From: Gaiellasilicea sp031371615
Lineage (GTDB): Bacteria > Actinomycetota > Thermoleophilia > Gaiellales > Gaiellaceae
Assembly (NCBI GenBank): GCA_031371615.1
Contig: JANMJY010000205.1
Location: 1-21,477 of the forward strand
Direction of reading: 5' to 3'
DNA: 21,477 nt
Made by a program: the position numbers and the translations under genes. The notes under the pieces are model-generated. The model saw only the letters and a program-made list of their open reading frames with translations. It was not told where the DNA came from and searched no databases. Of this stretch, positions 14,080 to 20,237 are shown piece after piece (the stretch's first letter is position 1; each line of letters begins with the position of its first letter).

Positions 14080-15354
14080 CTAGCCGCGCGCGAGCACCTG
14101 CTCGCGCGCCGCCCCCGTACCGACGAGCTCGACCGGGACGCCCAGCTCTCGCTCGACCTGCTCGACGTAGGCGCGGGCAGCGTCGGGGAGGTCGGCGAGC
14201 GTCGCGCAGTCGTCGAGCGGCTCCACCCATCCGGGCACCGTCTGGAAGACCGGCTCGGCGTGGTGGAAGTCGCTCTGATGGGCCGGGAAGTCTCGCGTCT
14301 CGCTTCCGTCGGGCAGGCGGTACGCCACGCAGACCTGCAGCTCGTCGAACGTCGAGAGGACGTCGAGCTTCGTCAACGCGAGCGACGTGATCCCGTTCAG
14401 CCGCACGGCATAGCGGAGCGCGACGAGGTCGAGCCAGCCTGGCCGACGGTCGCGGCCGGTGACCGTGCCGAACTCCTGGCCGAGCTCGCGCACCTCGCCG
14501 CTCAGCCGCTCGTCCATCTCGCTCGGGAAGGGTCCCGCGCCGACGCGCGTGACATACGCCTTGGAGACGCCGATCACGGCGTCGATCCGCGTCGGCCCGA
14601 TCCCGATCCCGGTCGACGCCGCGCCGGCGATCGGGTTCGACGAGGTGACGAAGGGATACGTGCCGTGGTCGAGGTCGAGCAGCGTGCCCTGCGCTCCCTC
14701 GAGGAGGACGCTCCGGCCGTCGTTGAGCGCCCGGTCGACGAGCAGCGAGGTGTCGGCGACGAACGGCCGCAGCAGCTGGGCGAACCCCTCGTAGCGCGAA
14801 GCGACATCGTCGAGCTCGAGCGGCTCCTGCTCGTAGACCCGCTCCAGCCAGACGTTCTTCTCGGCGAGCGCGACCTCGATCTTCTGGCGCAGGATCTTGG
14901 GATCGAGCAGGTCCTGGACCCGGATCCCGAGGCGCGCCGCCTTGTCGGCGTACGCGGGGCCGATCCCGCGGCGGGTCGTCCCGATCTGCAGCTTGCCGAG
15001 CCGCTTCTCGCTCGCCCCGTCGATGACGATGTGCCAGGGCATGATCAGGTGCGCGTTACCGGAGATCCGCAGCGGCTCCGCCGAGATTCCTCGGCCCGCG
15101 AGGTCGTCGATCTCGTCCAGCAGCACCTCGGGGTCGACGACGCAGCCGGCCCCGAGCACGCTCACCTTGCCGGAGAGGATCCCGGACGGGAGGTGGCGGA
15201 ACTTGAACGTCTCGCCGGCGACGATGACCGTGTGCCCGGCGTTCGGGCCGCCCTGGTAGCGGCAGACGACGTCCGAGTCCTGGGCGAGCAGGTCGACGAT
15301 CTTACCCTTGCCTTCGTCACCCCACTGCGCACCGACGATGACGGTGGCAGGCAC
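14080..15354 (-). CDS. purA: Adenylosuccinate synthetase
   Basis: A 424-aa enzyme that joins IMP and aspartate with GTP to give adenylosuccinate, the first step from IMP to AMP; the product is used by PurB. Signatures are GAQWGDEGKGK (about 8-18, the GTP-binding loop with the catalytic Asp), GGPNAGHT (about 35-42), IGTTRRGIGPAYADKAAR in the IMP loop and LTKLDVLSTFDELQVC near the base-recognition site. Length is normal. GTG at 15354 (MPATVIVGAQWG) is the canonical start; the frame is open further upstream only as a shadow. CAGACT lies 6 bases before it in the 14-base gap after the small zinc-ribbon gene, so purA may have its own promoter. Confidence 0.97.
   Translation of the reverse strand: MPATVIVGAQWGDEGKGKIVDLLAQDSDVVCRYQGGPNAGHTVIVAGETFKFRHLPSGILSGKVSVLGAGCVVDPEVLLDEIDDLAGRGISAEPLRISGNAHLIMPWHIVIDGASEKRLGKLQIGTTRRGIGPAYADKAARLGIRVQDLLDPKILRQKIEVALAEKNVWLERVYEQEPLELDDVASRYEGFAQLLRPFVADTSLLVDRALNDGRSVLLEGAQGTLLDLDHGTYPFVTSSNPIAGAASTGIGIGPTRIDAVIGVSKAYVTRVGAGPFPSEMDERLSGEVRELGQEFGTVTGRDRRPGWLDLVALRYAVRLNGITSLALTKLDVLSTFDELQVCVAYRLPDGSETRDFPAHQSDFHHAEPVFQTVPGWVEPLDDCATLADLPDAARAYVEQVERELGVPVELVGTGAAREQVLARG
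14086..14109. terminator. 11-bp perfect stem at the end of purA, possible terminator
   Basis: GCGCGCGAGCA and TGCTCGCGCGC are separated by 2 bases, inside the last codons of purA and 13 bases past the convergent secreted-protein stop. The hairpin would form on both transcripts. There is no U-tract, so it may act as an actinobacterial U-less terminator, as a roadblock between convergent genes, or be a by-product of coding sequence. Confidence 0.4.
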
Positions 15355-15360
15355 GGAGAG

Positions 15361-15366
15361 AGTCTG
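15361..15366 (-). promoter_or_regulatory. -10-like hexamer for purA
   Basis: CAGACT on the minus strand, 6 bases before the purA GTG, differs from the purB and purD hexamers only in its first base. Confidence 0.35.
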
Positions 15367-15368
15367 CC

Positions 15369-15581
15369 CTAACTGGCGAGCTGGACGCCGATGGGGTCGC
15401 GGTCTGCCCGCTCGACCCGGATCTCGTGCCCGCGCGAGCACGCAACGGCGGTGTGAACCCGTTCGAGCTCGAGCCTTCCCTGCACCTGCGCCCCGAGATA
15501 GCCGTGCTCCGCGGCGCACTCCTCGCAGACGACGACGTACGACGTCGCCTTCGGTGCCAGCCAGATCGTCTGGTCGATCAT
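15369..15581 (-). CDS. Small zinc-ribbon-like protein (70 aa), function unknown
   Basis: I do not recognise a named family. The 70-aa product begins MIDQTIWLAPKATSYVVV and then has Cys19-x2-Cys22, a Tyr/Gly-rich middle, and Cys48-x3-His52. These four residues are well placed to bind one zinc ion in a ribbon. No membrane segment is seen. ATG at 15581 has AAAGGGG five to eight bases upstream, a good ribosome site. It lies 29 bases after dnaB and 14 bases before purA on the same strand, so it is probably co-transcribed with dnaB. Nucleic-acid binding is plausible from the fold and the neighbours but not shown. Confidence 0.75.
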   Translation of the reverse strand: MIDQTIWLAPKATSYVVVCEECAAEHGYLGAQVQGRLELERVHTAVACSRGHEIRVERADRDPIGVQLAS

Positions 15582-15610
15582 CCGGTCCCCTTTCGTGCTT
15601 CGGTCGTGCT

Positions 15611-16963
<1,353 letters not shown>

Positions 16964-16974
16964 ACCCCTACTGA

Positions 16975-16985
16975 ACAGGACCTGT
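16975..16985. repeat. Small inverted repeat ACAGG-A-CCTGT before dnaB
   Basis: A 5-bp dyad with a one-base spacer, 11 bases upstream of the dnaB ATG, in the predicted dnaB leader. It could be an operator or a small hairpin; function unknown. Confidence 0.3.
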
Positions 16986-17020
16986 CAAACCCGGCCGATT
17001 CGCAGCTACTGCAGGGGAAT

Positions 17021-17034
17021 GGAACATACGTTCC
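17021..17034. promoter_or_regulatory. LexA-type SOS box upstream of dnaB
   Basis: GGAACATACGTTCC contains GAAC-ATAC-GTTC. This fits the core GAACRNRYGTTC of the Bacillus-type LexA (DinR/Cheo) box at every position and is close to the actinobacterial version. It lies 57 bases upstream of the dnaB ATG and 2 bases downstream of a -10-like TAGCGT on the minus strand, a typical repressor position. Confidence 0.45.
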
Positions 17035-17036
17035 TG

Positions 17037-17042
17037 ACGCTA
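17037..17042 (-). promoter_or_regulatory. -10-like hexamer for dnaB, overlapping a DnaA-like box
   Basis: TAGCGT on the minus strand would start a dnaB transcript with a leader of about 65 bases. It lies inside a 6-bp dyad (GACGCT against AGCGTC, 17036-17053) and overlaps the DnaA-like box at 17040-17048. Confidence 0.3.
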
Positions 17043-17048
17043 TCCACA
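17040..17048 (+). promoter_or_regulatory. DnaA-box-like site
   Basis: CTATCCACA matches the consensus TTATCCACA at eight of nine bases. A weaker relative, TTATCCCGA, lies at 17061-17069 (seven of nine). Both are in the rplI-dnaB gap. Confidence 0.4.
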
Positions 17049-17107
17049 GCGTCGGACGACTTATCCCGAATGTCTTAAACGGGCTTGTCCGCTGCGAGCG
17101 GGAAGTT

Positions 17108-17143
17108 CACAGCACGCTCCACAGGCCTGTGGAGCGTGCTGTG
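17108..17143. terminator. Perfect 36-bp palindrome after rplI, probable terminator
   Basis: Each half is 18 bases; the left half is CACAGCACGCTCCACAGG and the right half is its exact reverse complement. As RNA it gives a 16-bp stem closed by GGCC. It begins 10 bases after the rplI stop, so it is well placed to end the rpsF-ssb-rpsR-rplI transcript. No U-tract follows. Each arm also carries TCCACAG, part of a DnaA box, so a protein-binding role is an alternative. Confidence 0.6.
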
Positions 17144-17153
17144 CAGAAAGTGC

Positions 17154-17867
17154 TCAGCCCTGCTCGGCCTCGGGCTCGGGCTCGGGCTCGGGGGCTCCTG
17201 CCTCGGCGGACTCGGGGCCACCCTCGAACGGCGCGTCGGCTGCCGCCTCCGCGGGCGTCCGCGTCTCGCCGTCCGCGTCCGGCTCGTCCTCGACCTCGAG
17301 CGTTGCCTCGAGCTCGGCCGCAGCTTCGGCGCGGTGCGCCTCCGCTTCGGCCTGCACGGCGGCCTGGGCCTCGGCCTCGGCGGCCTCCATCGCGGCGAGC
17401 TCTTCCTCGGGCGGCAGCTGGCCGCCCTCGGGGATGACGAGCGTGCGCACGTCGACGGTGACGTTCTCGAAGAGTTGGATCGGGATCGCGTAGCGGCCGA
17501 TCCGACGGATCGAGTCCGTGTCGATCTTCTTGCGGTCGACCCGGATCTTGTGCTTCTCCCAGATCTGGTCGGCGATGTCCGTCGTCGTCACCGAGCCGAA
17601 CAGCGCTCCGGTCGGGCCGGCCTTCACGTCGAAGCTGAGCTCGGCGGTGCGCAAGACGTCCGCGACCTCGTTCGCCTGGTCGACGGTCCGTGCCTGGTTG
17701 CGGGCGCGCATGCTCTCGATCCGGGCAACCTCGGCGACCCGTCCCTGCGTGGCCGGCTCGGCCAGCTTGCGCGGGAGGAGGAAGTTCCTCGCGTAGCCGC
17801 GCGCGACGTTGACCACCTCACCGCGCAGCCCGACCTTGTCGACGTCCTTGAGGAGGATGACCTCCAT
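17154..17867 (-). CDS. rplI: Ribosomal protein bL9 with long acidic C-terminal extension
   Basis: A 237-aa protein. Residues 1 to about 148 are complete L9: MEVILLKDVDKVGLRGEVV (1-19), the N-domain RNA-binding loop VARGYARNFLLPR, the long linking helix and the C-domain with FGSVTT and IRRIGRYAIPIQL. L9 proteins usually end near residue 150, but here about 88 more residues follow. They are mostly Ala/Glu (coiled-coil-like about 151-190) and end in a Pro-Glu repeat. ATG at 17867 has GGAGCG upstream and lies 2 bases after the rpsR stop. The Pro-Glu end is encoded by a tandem hexanucleotide (17169-17192). Downstream lies the 36-bp palindrome. Confidence 0.96.
   Translation of the reverse strand: MEVILLKDVDKVGLRGEVVNVARGYARNFLLPRKLAEPATQGRVAEVARIESMRARNQARTVDQANEVADVLRTAELSFDVKAGPTGALFGSVTTTDIADQIWEKHKIRVDRKKIDTDSIRRIGRYAIPIQLFENVTVDVRTLVIPEGGQLPPEEELAAMEAAEAEAQAAVQAEAEAHRAEAAAELEATLEVEDEPDADGETRTPAEAAADAPFEGGPESAEAGAPEPEPEPEAEQG
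17169..17192. repeat. CTCGGG hexamer repeated four times inside rplI
   Basis: Four tandem copies of CTCGGG (plus strand) encode the Pro-Glu run at the end of the L9 extension. The array is in frame in units of two codons, so slippage would change tail length without a frameshift. Confidence 0.8.
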
Positions 17868-17869
17868 CG

Positions 17870-18136
17870 CTAACGCTCCTCCACGTAGGGCAGGAGCGCC
17901 ATCTCGCGTGCCCGTTTGACGGCGACTGCGACCTGCCGCTGGTGCCGCCTGCAGGCGCCCGTGATCCGGCGGTTGCGGATCTTTCCCTTCTCCGAGATGT
18001 AGCGGCGGAGCTGGTTCAGGTTCTTGTAGTCGACCTCTTCGATCTTGTCCTTGCAGAAGAGGCAGCTCTTGCGCCGCCCGGGGGCAAGCGAGGAGCCGGG
18101 ACGCTTGCGCGTCTGCTGTGTTTTCGGTTGGGCCAT
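17870..18136 (-). CDS. rpsR: Ribosomal protein bS18 (zinc-type)
   Basis: An 88-aa small-subunit protein that pairs with S6 on the platform of the 30S subunit. Four candidate zinc ligands are present: Cys25 and Cys28 (SCLFCKD), Cys62 and His65 (GACRRHQ). This makes it the C+ form, in contrast to zinc-free paralogues induced by zinc starvation. The core DYKNLNQLRRYISEKGKIR (about 36-54) is typical. ATG at 18136 has AAGGAG upstream. The TAA of a short upstream reading frame overlaps that ribosome site. It is preceded by a strong hairpin and followed 2 bases later by rplI. Confidence 0.97.
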   Translation of the reverse strand: MAQPKTQQTRKRPGSSLAPGRRKSCLFCKDKIEEVDYKNLNQLRRYISEKGKIRNRRITGACRRHQRQVAVAVKRAREMALLPYVEER

Positions 18137-18144
18137 AGCTCTCC

Positions 18145-18186
18145 TTAGTTAGCGCAAGATGAGCATCCGCGGAAGCGGATGCTCAT
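18145..18186 (-). CDS. Possible 13-aa leader peptide before rpsR
   Basis: ATG at 18186 opens a 13-codon frame reading MSIRFRGCSSCAN, ending in a TAA that is part of the TAAGGAG ribosome site of rpsR. AGGGG lies about 10 bases before the ATG. The peptide contains CxxC, and the frame is folded into the 13-bp hairpin at 18158-18187. Coupling would let translation of the leader open or close the hairpin before rpsR. It may be fortuitous. Confidence 0.3.
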   Translation of the reverse strand: MSIRFRGCSSCAN

Positions 18187-18187
18187 C
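18158..18187 (-). promoter_or_regulatory. 13-bp hairpin between ssb and rpsR
   Basis: Arms GATGAGCATCCGC and GCGGATGCTCATC are perfect complements around a 4-base loop (GGAA on plus, TTCC in the mRNA). The hexamer GCGCAA is repeated directly on both sides (18152-18157 and 18188-18193). It lies immediately before the rpsR ribosome site, within a ribosomal-protein operon, so attenuation, RNA processing or translational control are the likely roles. No U-tract follows. Confidence 0.6.
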
Positions 18188-18205
18188 GCGCAAAGACCCC
18201 TGAAG

Positions 18206-18220
18206 GGCCGCTTCGCGGCC
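18206..18220 (-). promoter_or_regulatory. Second, smaller hairpin after ssb
   Basis: GGCCGC and GCGGCC flank a 3-base loop, 22 bases after the ssb stop and before the larger hairpin. In the mRNA the two stems are tandem. It may be part of the same element or a weak intra-operon terminator. Confidence 0.35.
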
Positions 18221-18242
18221 AAGGAACTCGTCTCATCATCGC

Positions 18243-18680
18243 TCAGAACGGGATGTCGTCGTCGGCTGCCGCTGCAGCGGGGAAGTCGGCGGTGGACTGC
18301 GCGGCGCCCTGCGGGACGAACTGCTGGTCGCCGCCGCCACCGCCGCCCTCGCGGCTGCCGAGGAACTGGATGTTGTCGGCGACGACCTCCACCGACTGGC
18401 GCTTGGAGCCGTCCTGGGCGTCCCACTCCCGCCAGGTGAGCTTGCCCTGGACGCCCACCGGGCGGCCCTTGGCGAGGTACTGCGCGCAATTCTCCGCCGT
18501 TCGACCCCAGACGGTGACGTCGAAGTAGTAGGCCGCGTCGGTCCACTCCTCGCCCTTCTTGACACGGTCGTTCACCGCGACGCGGAGAGTCGTGACCGCG
18601 GTGCCGGACGGGGTGTGGCGCAGCTCGGGATCCTTCGTCAGGTTTCCGACGAGGACGACGCTGTTGATGTTCTGGGGCAT
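18243..18680 (-). CDS. ssb: Single-stranded DNA-binding protein
   Basis: A 145-aa SSB. The OB fold occupies about 1-110, with the start MPQNINSVVLVGNLTKDPEL, strand AAYYFDVTVWGRTAENC and GKLTWREWDAQDGSKRQS. A short Gly-rich linker (GGGGGGDQQF) and an Ala-rich stretch lead to the acidic tip DDDIPF, which recruits replication and repair proteins. The linker is short compared with E. coli SSB. ATG at 18680 overlaps the rpsF TAA by one base and has GGAGGAG upstream. SSB protects the lagging strand beside the DnaB helicase encoded downstream. Confidence 0.97.
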   Translation of the reverse strand: MPQNINSVVLVGNLTKDPELRHTPSGTAVTTLRVAVNDRVKKGEEWTDAAYYFDVTVWGRTAENCAQYLAKGRPVGVQGKLTWREWDAQDGSKRQSVEVVADNIQFLGSREGGGGGGDQQFVPQGAAQSTADFPAAAAADDDIPF

Positions 18681-19051
18681 TACTCCTCCTCCAGCGAGGT
18701 GTCGATGGGCTCCACGACATCCTCGCGCGCGGGACCGCCCACCGCTACTGGCTGGGTCGACCCTGGCCGGTAGCGCCGAGTAGCCAGATGGCGCATCACG
18801 TTGTCGTCGATCTTGAGGACGCGCGAGATCTCGTCGAGCGTCTCCCCGTCGGTGCCGAATGAGAGCAGGTGGTAGACGCCGTCGGTCTTCTTGTCGATCT
18901 CGTAGGCGAGCTTGCGGCGGCCCCAGACGTCCTGGCCGTCCCATCTGCCGCCACCCTTCTCGACCAGGTCGCGCGTGCGCTTGACGATCTCCTCCTGCCG
19001 CTCGTCGGGCAGTTCAGGGTCCAGCATGATCAGAACTTCGTAGTCGTTCAC
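18680..19051 (-). CDS. rpsF: Ribosomal protein bS6
   Basis: A 123-aa small-subunit protein that binds S18. The core MNDYEVLIMLDPELPDE (1-17), GRRKLAYEIDKKTDGVYHL (about 45-63) and IDDNVMRHLATRR (about 81-93) matches the family. An acidic tail of about 28 residues ends in DTSLEEE. GTG at 19051 is chosen because it gives the canonical start and AAGGAG lies 10 bases upstream; the frame is open for 21 more codons upstream without homology. It heads the rpsF-ssb-rpsR-rplI operon. I do not see a convincing S6:S18 leader element in the 118 bases upstream. Confidence 0.96.
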   Translation of the reverse strand: MNDYEVLIMLDPELPDERQEEIVKRTRDLVEKGGGRWDGQDVWGRRKLAYEIDKKTDGVYHLLSFGTDGETLDEISRVLKIDDNVMRHLATRRYRPGSTQPVAVGGPAREDVVEPIDTSLEEE

Positions 19052-19156
19052 GTTCCCGGTCTCCTTCCGTCGGGCTTCCCCTGGTCTTAGGCGGCCTCGC
19101 CGGCCAGCGTGCACGGGAACGGCGCACGCGAGACGAGGCAGGAAGCGGCTCTAGAG

Positions 19157-19162
19157 TACCAT
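19157..19162 (+). promoter_or_regulatory. -10-like hexamer for the 101-aa gene
   Basis: TACCAT lies exactly 7 bases before the ATG at 19170, with no Shine-Dalgarno. It is in the 118-base gap that also carries the rpsF upstream region on the other strand. Confidence 0.45.
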
Positions 19163-19169
19163 CGGCCGC

Positions 19170-19475
19170 ATGAGGCGGGGACTGGCATGGCTCGTCGGAG
19201 TCTTCGGGCTCGCTGCGGTCTGGCGGTTCAAGCGGCGGGCGGCAGGCGCCTTCGAGCGTCCGCACTCCGATCCCGCTGACGAGCTGCGTGCGCGGCTCGA
19301 GCAGGCTCGCGAGGTCCCCGACGACCGCGACGAGTACGACGCGGCCGAAGGGCAGCCGGTGAACGAGGTCGGCCAGTCGACGAGAGAGCCAGGTTCGATC
19401 GAGGAGCGGCGGCGGGCGATCCACGAGCAGGCCCAGCAGGCCCTCGGCGAGATGCAGCAGCTCGACGGCGAGTAA
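19170..19475 (+). CDS. Small N-terminally anchored protein of unknown function (101 aa)
   Basis: I do not recognise a family. Residues 1-18 form a short membrane anchor (RRGLAWLVGVFGLAAVW) followed by a positive FKRR stretch, so the rest probably lies in the cytoplasm. The body is highly charged and helical: PADELRARLEQAREV (about 35-49) and IEERRRAIHEQAQQALGEMQ (about 77-96) look like amphipathic helices or coiled coil. The anchor plus charged helical body resembles accessory membrane proteins next to larger complexes, but no partner is evident. ATG at 19170 is supported by TACCAT-N7. It is divergent from rpsF and is followed by another membrane protein gene. Confidence 0.7.
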   Translation: MRRGLAWLVGVFGLAAVWRFKRRAAGAFERPHSDPADELRARLEQAREVPDDRDEYDAAEGQPVNEVGQSTREPGSIEERRRAIHEQAQQALGEMQQLDGE

Positions 19476-19480
19476 GCACG

Positions 19481-19513
19481 GCCTGAGCAGGCAGATCGAA
19501 GGCTTCGGAGCCT
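19481..19513 (+). terminator. Two small hairpins between 19475 and 19541
   Basis: GCCTG-AG-CAGGC (19481-19492) and AGGCT-TCGG-AGCCT (19500-19513) lie just after the stop of the 101-aa gene. They have no U-tract. They may be a weak terminator separating two genes that each seem to have their own -10. Confidence 0.25.
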
Positions 19514-19526
19514 CAGACGGTGGGCA

Positions 19527-19532
19527 TACTGT
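19527..19532 (+). promoter_or_regulatory. -10-like hexamer for the 223-aa gene
   Basis: TACTGT lies 8 bases before the ATG at 19541 and only 2 bases before the in-frame ATG at 19535. It favours the later start. Confidence 0.35.
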
Positions 19533-19540
19533 GAATGGCC

Positions 19541-20212
19541 ATGAGCAAGCTGCCCCGGACCGACGAGCTGCCACATGCCGAGGAGGGGTTCGACCCGGCA
19601 CGCGTCGAAGAAGCGTTCGCGACGTTCGCAGACCGCGTCCGTGAGCTCGAGTCGGTGGCGTCCGAGCTCCGTGCCGAGCTGCACTCGCTGCGGGCCGCAC
19701 GGTCGGTCCCGAGCCGCTTTGACGACGAGGACTGGCCGGCCGTGACCGGCCTCGCGAGCGACGCCGCCTCGTCGACCGACTGGATCGCGACGGTGCCGCC
19801 GCCTCTGGCCCGTGGTCTGACGGTTCCGCGGCTCGCCGTCGAGGGCGTTTTCCTGCTGCTCGTCGCCGTGCTCGCCGGCTTCGCGGACCTGCGCCCCGCC
19901 TGGATCGTGCTCGTGATGGTCGTCGCGTGGGCGCTCGTCGCGCTCGCGGAGTGGGCGGCGGCGGCCAAGCGCTCTCGCTGGCGCCTCGACGAGGTTGCGC
20001 CGGCCGTGGTCGTGCCGGGACCGGACGCGGCCGACAGCACGGGCCCGTGGGACATGCCGGTCGTCGAGTCCACCGCCGTCGACTCGCCGGAGCCCGACTC
20101 CGAGTCCAAGACGATCGTGACCAAGCTGCCGGAGGAGAGCGCGGGCCGCCGGCTCGGCTTGCGCCGGCGGAAGCAGCCGGCCGAGGCGACCGCCGATCCC
20201 TGGGAGACGTAG
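19541..20212 (+). CDS. Two-TM protein with N-terminal coiled coil, unknown function
   Basis: A 223-aa protein of no family I know. Layout: acidic N-terminus, coiled coil (about 18-54, VEEAFATFADRVRELESVA and onward), a linker with FDDEDW, two close membrane helices (about 99-115 and 119-137, a hairpin with a very short loop LRP), a basic stop-transfer KRSRWR, and a Pro/Ser/Asp-rich cytoplasmic tail ending in basic RRLGLRRRKQ. Both termini are probably in the cytoplasm. ATG at 19541 is chosen from the TACTGT-N8 spacing; the ATG at 19535 would add two residues. The 3' end is 26 bases before the first standard start of the sugar dehydrogenase gene, and part of that gene's signal peptide may be encoded across the boundary. 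Confidence 0.72.
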   Translation: MSKLPRTDELPHAEEGFDPARVEEAFATFADRVRELESVASELRAELHSLRAARSVPSRFDDEDWPAVTGLASDAASSTDWIATVPPPLARGLTVPRLAVEGVFLLLVAVLAGFADLRPAWIVLVMVVAWALVALAEWAAAAKRSRWRLDEVAPAVVVPGPDAADSTGPWDMPVVESTAVDSPEPDSESKTIVTKLPEESAGRRLGLRRRKQPAEATADPWET

Positions 20213-20237
20213 TCTCGCTGCGGCCCTGGCCGCGCCC

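Noticed and set aside
16983..16988. TTGACA on the minus strand as a -35 box for dnaB
   Set aside because: It lies only 20-25 bases before the ATG, so the matching -10 would overlap the start codon (GTATGG/TATGGC, a poor match) and transcription would begin inside the gene.
16964..17153. Chromosome origin oriC
   Set aside because: There are only one good and one weak DnaA-like box, no AT-rich unwinding region, and no dnaA, dnaN or rpmH in view.
19052..19169. S6:S18 autoregulatory leader before rpsF
   Set aside because: I could not find the expected stem with a CCG-bearing bulge; the gap shows only a ribosome site and the divergent promoter.
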